Positions 6,816-12,539 of a stretch of 12,539 nucleotides of DNA are shown here, one piece after another (positions within the stretch are counted from its first letter, which is position 1; each line of letters starts with the position of its first letter). The position numbers and the translations under genes were made by a program. The notes under the pieces were generated by a model. The model ran no database searches, was not told the origin of the DNA, and saw only the letters and a program-made list of their open reading frames with translations. The stretch covers positions 1 to 12,539 of the forward strand of contig JAUWAH010000023.1 in NCBI GenBank assembly GCA_030602145.1, in the 5' to 3' direction. Source of the stretch: Desulfobulbus sp. (GTDB lineage Bacteria > Desulfobacterota > Desulfobulbia > Desulfobulbales > Desulfobulbaceae).

Positions 6816-7630
6816 AGCAGCACCGCGGTCAACAGATAATCAAAAATCAGGACTGCGATCGAGGACATGACCACGGCCTGGGTGGTGACCTTGCTGACGC
6901 TTTCAGCCCCGAACCCGGCACCGCGGATCCGTTGGACGAAGTAGCCGCGTCCGGTGCAGATCCAGACGACCAGCAAACCGAACACAAACGACTTAATGAC
7001 CCCCAGACGGATATCGTGGTTGGTGACGCTCTGTTCCATGCCGGCAAAGAAGGCTCCGCCGTTGACCCCCATCAGCTTGACGCCGGCCAGATATCCGCCC
7101 ATGATGCCGACCACATCGAACATTGCGGTCAGCAAAGGAACCGAAATCAAGGCAGCCAGGACTTTGGGAGAAATGAGATAGCGGAAGGGATCGATGGCCA
7201 TGCATTCGAGGGCATCGATCTGTTCGGAAATGCGCATAATGCCGATCTCGGCACACATGGCCGACCCCGCCCTTCCCGCCACCATCAACGCAGTCAACAC
7301 CGGCCCCAATTCCATGATCAGGGTCAGGGAGACCGCTGAGCCCAGCATGCCTTCAGCGCCAAACTTGTGCAAGGAGTAGTACCCTTGCAGACCGAGGACC
7401 ATGCCTGAGGAGAGGGCGGTGAAAAAGATGACGGTGATCGAGCCGGCGCCGATGAAACTCAGTTGCTTGAGCACCTCTTTCCAGCGAAAGGGGTGCTTGA
7501 ACAGACCAAACAGGGCAAAGAACAAAAAAATGCCCATCCTGCCAAGGTCGGCAAGAACGTACAGGGCCTGATCGCCGAGCCCGCCAACCAGCCGGACGAG
7601 CGCCGAGGGATGTTGCTGTGTTTGGTTCAT
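6812..7630 (-). CDS. mlaE: MlaE, permease of the phospholipid ABC transporter
   Basis: MlaE is the inner-membrane permease that, as a dimer with MlaF and the MlaD ring, moves phospholipid. The 272-residue product has an N-terminal interfacial segment and then membrane helices, with the family blocks SFIGAGSITVIFFTALSSGMVLGLQGY, LIMELGPVLTALMVAGRAGSAMCAEIG and MRISEQIDALECMAIDPFRYLISPKVLA. Later come VVGIMGGYLAG and the C-terminal TTQAVVMSSIAVLIFDYLLTAVLL. The ATG at 7630 has no Shine-Dalgarno, yet an in-frame stop 36 bases upstream and the lack of any other start before residue 32 leave no better choice. It is the first gene of the mla operon and overlaps mlaF by four bases. No mlaB-like STAS gene is present in the window. 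Confidence 0.95.
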   Translation of the reverse strand: MNQTQQHPSALVRLVGGLGDQALYVLADLGRMGIFLFFALFGLFKHPFRWKEVLKQLSFIGAGSITVIFFTALSSGMVLGLQGYYSLHKFGAEGMLGSAVSLTLIMELGPVLTALMVAGRAGSAMCAEIGIMRISEQIDALECMAIDPFRYLISPKVLAALISVPLLTAMFDVVGIMGGYLAGVKLMGVNGGAFFAGMEQSVTNHDIRLGVIKSFVFGLLVVWICTGRGYFVQRIRGAGFGAESVSKVTTQAVVMSSIAVLIFDYLLTAVLL

Positions 7631-7634
7631 AGGT

Positions 7635-7664
7635 AATACGCGGGCTGTTGCGGCCTGCTGTCAA
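7635..7664 (-). promoter_or_regulatory. Possible mla operon promoter very close to the mlaE start
   Basis: On the minus strand a perfect -35 hexamer TTGACA (7664-7659) is followed after 18 bases by CGTATT (7640-7635), a poor -10 match (3 of 6). If used, transcription would begin almost at the mlaE ATG (7630). The -35 is the best in the window but the -10 is weak, so this is tentative. Confidence 0.25.
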
Positions 7665-7759
7665 TGAAGCCGCATCCGGACGTGCACCTGCCCGCCGGGG
7701 ATGGCGCTTGCCGTGCTTTCACGGGCCGCTCAAACGGCGAATGGTCACTCAAGGTAGTG

Positions 7760-8167
7760 TCAACAGGCGGATGCGGACTTCGGAGTAAAATCCTCAAGAA
7801 AATGTTCGGCAACCCCGATCGGATCGTCGGAAAAGTAGAGCACCATGGTTTGCAGGAACATGAAGCTGTCATCTTCCATGCTGGTGAAATGCACCCCCAC
7901 GCCTTTAGAGTCCTTCCTGCACACCGTGCCGCAGAAATTGACGATCAAACTGGAACGGCGACCGGTTTCGTGCAACTCCAGGCGACAGGGTTCACCGGCG
8001 GCTATATCCACCTCCCCTTCGACGTACAGGCCGCCCAGGCTCAGGTTTCTCGCTGGAAACTGGCCGAGCAGCCTGTCGCGGTGAAACACCCTGACGCTCC
8101 GGGTAAAAATAACCCGGGCGTGCTTGCGTTTCTCGGGGGTGAAGGTCTGTGGCCCTGCCGTCGTCAT
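7760..8167 (-). CDS. PilZ-domain protein, probable c-di-GMP receptor
   Basis: PilZ domains bind cyclic di-GMP and relay its level to motility, surface polysaccharide or transcription. The 135-residue product is nearly all domain. The binding motif RxxxR is present as RKHAR (Arg14 and Arg18), and the second motif [D/N]xSxxG as NLSLGG (Asn41, Ser43, Gly46), followed by LYVEG. Both halves are intact, so c-di-GMP binding is likely. A C-terminal helix of about 30 residues (MFLQTMVLYFSDDPIGVAEHFLEDF) may contact a partner. The ATG at 8167 has only a weak GAG upstream. It stands alone, after a terminator and promoter candidate on one side and 129 bases before mlaE on the other, so its target cannot be named. 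Cotranscription with mla is possible but not shown. Confidence 0.88.
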   Translation of the reverse strand: MTTAGPQTFTPEKRKHARVIFTRSVRVFHRDRLLGQFPARNLSLGGLYVEGEVDIAAGEPCRLELHETGRRSSLIVNFCGTVCRKDSKGVGVHFTSMEDDSFMFLQTMVLYFSDDPIGVAEHFLEDFTPKSASAC

Positions 8168-8213
8168 CGCGGACGCTCAAATAAGGAAGAATATATCCGT
8201 TCAATATGTTACC

Positions 8214-8242
8214 AGTATCGCATCCGCAAGCCGTTCTGGCAA
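8214..8242 (-). promoter_or_regulatory. Candidate extended -10 promoter of the PilZ gene
   Basis: On the minus strand TTGCCA (8242-8237, 5 of 6) is followed after 17 bases by GATACT (8219-8214, 4 of 6), with a TGC just ahead of the -10 forming an extended -10 element. The start would fall near 8207, giving about 40 bases of leader before the ATG at 8167. It lies just downstream of the strong terminator, where a new transcription unit should begin. Read by eye only. Confidence 0.4.
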
Positions 8243-8306
8243 GCAGTAATTCGCTTTTGGTAACTCGTTATGCCACCCTCCCTTCGAACTCTTTCCCGAG
8301 ACCGGC

Positions 8307-8344
8307 AAAAAAATGGCCGGGAGAGCGTCTTCATCCCGGCCATT
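8307..8344 (-). terminator. Intrinsic terminator after the TauE pair
   Basis: AATGGCCGGGA (8312-8322) and TCCCGGCCATT (8334-8344) form a perfect 11-base inverted repeat with an 11-base loop. On the minus strand the hairpin runs straight into seven T (8313-8307). This is a classic Rho-independent terminator for the gene ending at 8398. The opposite strand shows only two T after the stem, so it acts chiefly on minus-strand transcripts. Confidence 0.93.
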
Positions 8345-8397
8345 ATGCTACCCGATGACTCAGGCGATCATCGGTCGCCCGAGCAGAGTTGAACCGA

Positions 8398-8787
8398 TCA
8401 ATACAAACCCAGCAGGTTCAGCGCCAGGATGACAAGACCAGCGCAGGCGACCCGCTTGACCACCAGGGGGCTGACCCGCTTGGCGATCTGCGGGCCGATG
8501 TAGCCGCCCAGCAAGGCCGCCGGAAACATGGCCAAAAAGAAGATCAGATCGAAGTTGCCGAACTGATAATGGCGCATGGTGCTGATCGAGGTGTTGAAGA
8601 AGATGGCCAACAGCGAACTGCCGACAACCAGGTACATTGGCAAGCGCAGGGCCACGGTCATCAGCGGCACCATGAAGGGGCCGCCACCGAATCCGAACAT
8701 CGATGACATGACGGCGATCAGAAAACCGCCGATGCAGCCAATGAACATATTGACCTGGAACTCTTGTCCCCAAAATTCTATTTTCAT
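8398..8787 (-). CDS. TauE/SafE (TSUP) family half-transporter, second half
   Basis: TauE/SafE (TSUP) proteins export small anions such as sulfite, sulfoacetate or related sulfur compounds through the inner membrane. A normal member is about 250 residues, with two four-helix repeats each carrying a GxGGG signature. This 129-residue product has just one repeat: FGFGGGPFMVPLM (residues 31-43), GSSLLAIFFNTSIS and FPAALLGGYIGPQIAKRVSP, ending in a hydrophobic helix (CAGLVILALNLLGLY). It begins at an ATG with GGAGG eight bases upstream. The upstream gene, 26 bases away, supplies another single repeat, so the two probably assemble one transporter. A strong terminator follows. This is not a truncation scar: start, ribosome site and stop are all in order. 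Substrate is unproven. Confidence 0.85.
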   Translation of the reverse strand: MKIEFWGQEFQVNMFIGCIGGFLIAVMSSMFGFGGGPFMVPLMTVALRLPMYLVVGSSLLAIFFNTSISTMRHYQFGNFDLIFFLAMFPAALLGGYIGPQIAKRVSPLVVKRVACAGLVILALNLLGLY

Positions 8788-8813
8788 AATCTATTCCTCC
8801 GTGGTCAGATTCC

Positions 8814-10040
8814 TTAATTCTTGCCTTTGGCCGCTTCTTCGGCGCGCTTCTTGAACTCTTTGAGAATAGCCTGCTCTTTCTTGTTCTTGGCCAGATAGCC
8901 GGGCGTTGTCTGCCAGAGCATCAGGGCGGCCAAAACGAGCAGAATCCAACCGAAGGCGAACTTGAATTGTGCCAGGGTGATCATCTCGGTCAGCTTCGGA
9001 CCGATGAAACCGCCGACGAGCATGGCGGTACCAATGCCGCAGCCGAGTTTCCAATTGATGAACTTGATTTTGGAGTAGTTATAGATGCCGCTACCCTGCG
9101 AGAAAAGCACGGTCGGGGTGACCGTACCGGCCACGATGGTGTGCGGCAGAGCCGGAAACAGGGTGACCAGGAGCGGATTGAGGATGAAGCCGCCACCGGC
9201 GCCCATGAGCACGCCAAAGATGGCAACGACCAGGGTCAGGAGGAACGGATAGAGCAGATTCATGCTCGTGCCGGCGTTTTCCATGTACATGCTGGGAAAA
9301 CTGATCTTGTTCTCAAAGGTGACGGCTTCGCTCTTCACCTGCTTGTCCACCACGGCCACGATCTTGTACTTGCCGGGGGCCAGTCCGTCGCGGATCTTGA
9401 TATCGGCAGTATAGGAGCCATCGGGCTTGACGTCGACGGCGGCGGCAAAGACGTTGTTGATGCTGCGGAAGCGGGCCTTGACCAGCTGCATGGAGCGGCG
9501 TTTGTTGTCCTTTTCGTCCAGCTGCGGGAGCAGGTCGCCCCGACTGCCGACGACGCTGGCCATCAGGGTGGATTGATACCGGTCAACCTTGGCCTTGGCC
9601 GGGACCGTATAGGCCGCGTCGGCGCCCAGGTTCTTCAGCAACTCCGAATAGCTCCATTTACCCTTCTTCTTGGCCTCCTCGTCAATCTTCGGCTGCAGCT
9701 CCTTGGGCACGAAAATCTTGTAATAGGCCGGCATCTGCTCGGTGATGTAGAAAATGTAGGGTCGCTTGCCGGTATCCTTGTCGGGGTCGGCATCGAACCG
9801 GTTGGCGCGCACGGTATGATCGGCGGCATAGACTTCCAGATAGACCGGCTTGCCGGCCACCGCCTGGCCGCTCACCTTGATGGTGCCGCCGTTGTTGATC
9901 TCGGTTTTATCGATGGCAAGCGTCAGTGCCGCACCTCCGGCTGCTTGGGCGTCGGCCTCAGCCGCCACCACACTCTGGGCGCCAAACACCAGTACCATTG
10001 CCGCAATCAGCCATGGCAGAATGGTCATCCTCTTGTTCAT
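8814..10040 (-). CDS. Secreted-domain plus TauE/SafE half-transporter, first half
   Basis: The 408-residue product begins MNKRMTILPWLIAAMVLVFG and ends its signal peptide near VVAA/EADA (about residue 27). Residues 28-260 are a soluble, presumably periplasmic region. Its start (LTLAIDKTEINNGGTIKVSG) and end (DVKPDGSYTADIKIRDGLAPGKYKIVAVVD) look like beta-sandwich/Ig-like strands. Residues 262-377 are one TSUP four-helix repeat with MGAGGGFILNPLL (279-291), AGTVTPTVLFSQGSG and VGGFIGPKL. Residues 378-408 form a Lys/Glu-rich tail. I chose the ATG at 10040 because AAGGAG lies seven bases upstream and the protein then opens with a signal peptide; the frame extends to 10115 without these. It pairs with the 129-residue half downstream. 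The periplasmic part may bind substrate or a partner, which is inference. The family is clear, the substrate is not. Confidence 0.85.
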   Translation of the reverse strand: MNKRMTILPWLIAAMVLVFGAQSVVAAEADAQAAGGAALTLAIDKTEINNGGTIKVSGQAVAGKPVYLEVYAADHTVRANRFDADPDKDTGKRPYIFYITEQMPAYYKIFVPKELQPKIDEEAKKKGKWSYSELLKNLGADAAYTVPAKAKVDRYQSTLMASVVGSRGDLLPQLDEKDNKRRSMQLVKARFRSINNVFAAAVDVKPDGSYTADIKIRDGLAPGKYKIVAVVDKQVKSEAVTFENKISFPSMYMENAGTSMNLLYPFLLTLVVAIFGVLMGAGGGFILNPLLVTLFPALPHTIVAGTVTPTVLFSQGSGIYNYSKIKFINWKLGCGIGTAMLVGGFIGPKLTEMITLAQFKFAFGWILLVLAALMLWQTTPGYLAKNKKEQAILKEFKKRAEEAAKGKN

Positions 10041-10149
10041 AGTCACTCTCCTTGCATTGTTGTCTTCCATTGACACCGCCTGCTCCGTTGTAGGAATCGG
10101 GCGGCACGATCGCACTTTGTCTTCTCGTCATTCGCCGGCCAAACCGGTC

Positions 10150-10168
10150 CTGGCGACATCTTCGCCAG
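10150..10168 (-). other. Hairpin between the sensor gene and the TauE pair
   Basis: CTGGCGA (10150-10156) and TCGCCAG (10162-10168) are perfect 7-base complements around a five-base loop, about 60 bases past the stop of the sensor gene. There is no following T-run on the minus strand. It could mark the 3' end of the signalling transcript or lie in the leader of the TauE transcript. I see no convincing sigma70 or sigma54 promoter in the 185-base gap. Confidence 0.4.
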
Positions 10169-10225
10169 CCCGAATCCGACGGAACACATCCCCCTTTCTC
10201 GCTCCGTGCACCTCCTTTGCGCCAC

Positions 10226-11935
10226 TCAACGGCACTCCTTGTTGGTTTGGGTCAACGTCAAAATCGTCCTCTGTCCCACATACTCCCGACCGGTAAACCC
10301 GGTCATGGTGGTCATCTTCTCGGTCAAGGCCCCTATCTGTTTCAAATTACGGACAATCACAGTCAGTTCCTCGCGCATCTCGGGCTGCTCGCAGTCCTCC
10401 ACCAGCAGTTGGGCGGTGCCCAGGGCCGCGAACAGCGGGCTGTTGATTTCATGGGCCACGGTACCGGCCAACTCGACGATTCCCTGGAGTTTGCCGCTCT
10501 GCATCTTCTCCTCGGCCAACTGATGCTCGCTGGTGATGTCGCGGATGATCTCGACCACGAAGGCTATCTGTCCACCGGCATCGAGAATTGGTGAGGCGGT
10601 CCGCTCGTACCAGCGCAGTTGGTCGTCGGCCTGGAACTCCTGCACCAGGGGTCGCATCTCCCTGCCCTGCAGGATCTGATCGACCGGGCAGGCGCCGTTG
10701 TCGGCCCGACAGAGGGCGCTATAGCGTGTTCCCAGCACTTCGCCCTCTCCTTTGCCCGCTGCGTTGAGATAGACCCGGTTGGCAAGCACCACCCGTCGGT
10801 CGCGATCCAATACCAGCAGCTGATGCTGGAGGCTGTTGATGATGTCGGAAAGAAACCGCTCATGCGCCTTTGCCTGGTTGACCAATAGACGAATGTGTTG
10901 GAAATTTCGTCCGTTGCGAATGGCCGTGCCGCCCACCTCGGCCAGGGTGACGGTAAAACGGACTTCGGTGTCGGTGAACACCCGCGGCGTGTCGGTCAGG
11001 ATGCGGAGGACGCCGATGACCTCACCGTTGACCTTCACAGGAACCGCCAGCAGGGAGACGATCCCCTCGCCGGCCATCTGTTGGTGGTAGTCGATGCGGC
11101 GGTCGTGGCTGACGTCGTAGATGGCCACCGGTTCGCCGCTGAGCACCATCCTGATGTTCTGTTCCTGCTCCACCTCCCCCCGATGCAGATACTCCGCCGA
11201 AACCCCAAAGGCGGCGGCCAGCCGGAGGCACCCGGATTCCGGCTCGACCAACCGCAGGGTGGCCCCCTTGGCGCTCATGGTGACGGCGGCCCGATGCACC
11301 AGGGCCTCGAGGATGGCCTCCAGGTCCAGGGTGGAGTTGACCAGGGTGGAGATGGACTGAATCTGATGAAGAAAGGCAACCTGCGATTCCATCTCCTTGA
11401 ACATTCGCCCGCGGGAGATGGCCACCCCGGCCTGCTCGGCCAGGGCCATGGCGAAGGATATTTCCTCAGCAGCAAAACCACGGGCGGTGCGGCTCAACAG
11501 GCGCAGGATACCGATCAGTTCGCCGCGACACAGTATCGGCAGGGTGAGGACGCTCTTGATTCCCTCACGGCCGGCGGCTTCACGAAACGGCAGATACGGG
11601 TCCTCGTCAACATGGGCGCTGTACACCGGATGGCCGGAACGGATCATGGCCAGGGTTTCGTCGCTGTCGATCACCTCGCGGGAGAGGTACTCCATGGAAA
11701 CACCATGGGCGGCGCCGAGGACGAACGAGCCGATGGATTCGTCCAGCAACCTGATGGTACAGGCGTCAATCTGCAGCAACTCCGGCAGACTGCGGACGAT
11801 GGTGTCCATCACCTCCTGGTGATCGAGCACCATGGCGAGCAACCGGGTGACCCTGTGGAACACCTCGAGATACTGCCGATCGCGGCCCGGTTCTCCACCT
11901 GTCGTCAGATTTTCCCGTCTTATCGGGGTATGCAT
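10226..11935 (-). CDS. GAF-GAF-PAS-HisKA sensor protein lacking the histidine-kinase ATPase domain
   Basis: This 569-residue cytoplasmic protein has no membrane segment. The first GAF domain spans about residues 25-175 (IDACTIRLLDES, SVLTLPILCRGELIGILRLLS). The second spans about 195-345 (GATLRLVEPESG, SLLAVPVKVNGEVIGVLRILT). A PAS domain covers about 360-470 and contains CRADNGACPVDQIL, a Cys-rich insert often seen in PAS domains of anaerobes. The dimerisation/phosphoacceptor helices follow at about 475-545 with the H-box AGTVAHEINSPLFAALGTAQLL (His495). The protein stops 74 residues after that histidine, with none of the N, G1, F or G2 boxes of an HATPase domain, and no frame beyond the stop restores one. 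It cannot be an ordinary autokinase and may instead be phosphorylated by, or scaffold, another kinase. The start at the ATG (11935) is preferred over the upstream TTG (11953). The receiver gene ends 32 bases upstream. Confidence 0.87.
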   Translation of the reverse strand: MHTPIRRENLTTGGEPGRDRQYLEVFHRVTRLLAMVLDHQEVMDTIVRSLPELLQIDACTIRLLDESIGSFVLGAAHGVSMEYLSREVIDSDETLAMIRSGHPVYSAHVDEDPYLPFREAAGREGIKSVLTLPILCRGELIGILRLLSRTARGFAAEEISFAMALAEQAGVAISRGRMFKEMESQVAFLHQIQSISTLVNSTLDLEAILEALVHRAAVTMSAKGATLRLVEPESGCLRLAAAFGVSAEYLHRGEVEQEQNIRMVLSGEPVAIYDVSHDRRIDYHQQMAGEGIVSLLAVPVKVNGEVIGVLRILTDTPRVFTDTEVRFTVTLAEVGGTAIRNGRNFQHIRLLVNQAKAHERFLSDIINSLQHQLLVLDRDRRVVLANRVYLNAAGKGEGEVLGTRYSALCRADNGACPVDQILQGREMRPLVQEFQADDQLRWYERTASPILDAGGQIAFVVEIIRDITSEHQLAEEKMQSGKLQGIVELAGTVAHEINSPLFAALGTAQLLVEDCEQPEMREELTVIVRNLKQIGALTEKMTTMTGFTGREYVGQRTILTLTQTNKECR

Positions 11936-11967
11936 GACTGTCCGCCGTCTCAATACATTGGTTCTGA

Positions 11968-12339
11968 TCAGGTCGTCGGCCGCCCAGCCAGGACCTTCTC
12001 CACCTTCTCTTCCAATTCCGTCCGATCAATGGGTTTGACGCAGTACTCGTCGGCACCCAGACTGATGGCCTCGCGGGCCGTCTCCACGGTCGGATATCCG
12101 GTGAGCATGATGGCGCGCATCTCCGGATTGTCTTCCTTAAGGAGGGCCAGCACCTCGATGCCGCTCATCCTTTTCAGCTTGATGTCGAGAATGGCCAGAT
12201 CGACGGGATGTCGGCGGGCAAAGGCAATGGCCTCGTCTTCCTCGGTGAAGGTATGGACGACATGGCCTTTCTTCTTGAGGATTTTGCCGACCAGCACGGT
12301 GGCATCGAGTACATCGTCGAGGGCGAGAATTTCAGCCAT
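11968..12339 (-). CDS. Stand-alone response-regulator receiver (CheY-like) protein
   Basis: The 123-residue product is a single receiver domain with no output domain. All conserved residues are present: acidic pair D8-D9 (ALDDV), phospho-acceptor Asp52 (DLAILDIKL), Thr in IMLTGYPT, and Lys in CVKPID. The ATG at 12339 has AAGGAG six bases upstream. It ends 32 bases before the GAF-GAF-PAS-HisKA gene, so the two are likely cotranscribed and partners. With no DNA-binding or enzymatic domain, it must act by protein contact, for example as a phosphate shuttle to or from the HisKA helices of its neighbour. It is not obviously a chemotaxis CheY, as no che genes are nearby. Family is certain; the partner is inferred from position. 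Confidence 0.95.
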   Translation of the reverse strand: MAEILALDDVLDATVLVGKILKKKGHVVHTFTEEDEAIAFARRHPVDLAILDIKLKRMSGIEVLALLKEDNPEMRAIMLTGYPTVETAREAISLGADEYCVKPIDRTELEEKVEKVLAGRPTT

Positions 12340-12539
12340 TCAGCTCTCCTTGCTTCCTGAGTTCTCTTTGTCTGCAGAGGCGGGGCGCACGATGAAACAG
12401 CCAACCCGGCCGGACATCAATTTGCGGGTTCGTTTCAGGGGTTCTGCGGGAGGTGTTGCTGCCTCGAAAAAGGGCGGTGGCACGAACCGGCGCCTGTGCT
12501 TGAGTCGAAGCATATCGGATGCCAGATGGACAGCCGGCT
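12340..12539 (-). CDS. 3' end of an unidentified gene (cut by window edge)
   Basis: One minus-strand frame is open from the right edge to a TGA at 12342-12340 that directly abuts the ATG of the receiver gene; the receiver's ribosome-binding site lies inside it. The 65 visible residues include DMLRLKHRRRFVPPPFFEA, then KRTRKLMSGRVGCFIVRP, and end KENSGSKES. They are basic and proline-rich with no membrane segment and no motif I recognise. The stop-to-start contact suggests a real upstream gene of the same operon. A second frame is also open here (no stops across the receiver start), so coding is likely but not proven. Function unknown. Confidence 0.45.
   Translation of the reverse strand, partial: PAVHLASDMLRLKHRRRFVPPPFFEAATPPAEPLKRTRKLMSGRVGCFIVRPASADKENSGSKES

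Noticed and set aside
8360..8773. Second minus-strand frame of 137 codons overlapping the small TauE half
   Set aside because: The overlapping 129-residue frame has the GxGGG motif, hydrophobic helices and a strong ribosome site; this one is Arg/His-rich noise.
8398..8787. The 129-residue TauE half as a pseudogene or a frameshift product
   Set aside because: It has its own GGAGG and ATG, a full four-helix repeat, and a proper stop before a strong terminator; the preceding half also ends cleanly with a charged tail, so two intact genes fit better.
8967..10073. Plus-strand 368-codon frame opposite the first TauE half
   Set aside because: Antisense shadow: the minus-strand protein has a signal peptide, ribosome site and TSUP motifs, and the plus frame has none.
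10043..10225. Missing HATPase domain of the sensor displaced by a frameshift into the downstream frame
   Set aside because: The 60-residue downstream frame has no N, G1 or G2 box and is far too short for an ATPase domain.
10208..10228. Sigma54 promoter in the TGGC...TGCA stretch after the sensor gene
   Set aside because: The GG and GC elements are 12 bases apart instead of 10, so the spacing is wrong.

Overview
The window reads as a Gram-negative, high-GC, sulfate-reducer-like Desulfobacterota genome (Desulfobulbales is my best guess). This rests on style of content: a yceD-rpmF-plsX-fabH lipid block followed by an acyl-CoA dehydrogenase, an Mla operon that carries its own mlaA, a TauE/SafE exporter split into two half-size genes, and a GAF/PAS sensor that stops after its HisKA helices. 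The taxonomic call is inference; there is no rRNA or marker gene here that would settle it. Every gene I can support lies on the minus strand, so transcription runs from the right edge to the left. I found no tRNA, rRNA, insertion sequence, CRISPR array or phage gene. No gap between genes reaches 300 bases.

Reading in the direction of transcription. (1) 12539-10226, signalling: the 3' end of an unidentified gene, whose stop touches the ATG of a stand-alone response-regulator receiver, then a GAF-GAF-PAS-HisKA protein with no ATPase domain. (2) 10040-8398, transport: a secreted-domain plus four-helix half TauE protein, then a 129-residue second TauE half, closed by a textbook intrinsic terminator at 8307-8344. 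(3) 8167-7760: a small PilZ protein that keeps both c-di-GMP-binding motifs. (4) 7630-4114, outer-membrane lipid transport: mlaE-mlaF-mlaD-mlaA-mlaC, tightly packed, with no mlaB, ending near a hairpin at 4039-4080. (5) 3917-1, fatty-acid and phospholipid start-up: yceD (DUF177), rpmF (bL32), plsX, fabH and an acyl-CoA dehydrogenase cut by the left edge.

Together the window is mostly envelope biology. PlsX and FabH supply acyl chains for new phospholipid, and the Mla system moves phospholipid between outer and inner membrane. PilZ and the two-component proteins add signalling, and the TauE pair probably exports a small anion, possibly a sulfur oxyanion.

Nothing here is a clearly new defence or mobile system. 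The most unusual items are the split TauE exporter with a large periplasmic domain, the histidine-kinase-like sensor lacking a catalytic domain beside an orphan receiver, the all-in-one Mla operon whose MlaA has no lipobox, and a degradative-type dehydrogenase riding in a biosynthetic operon.
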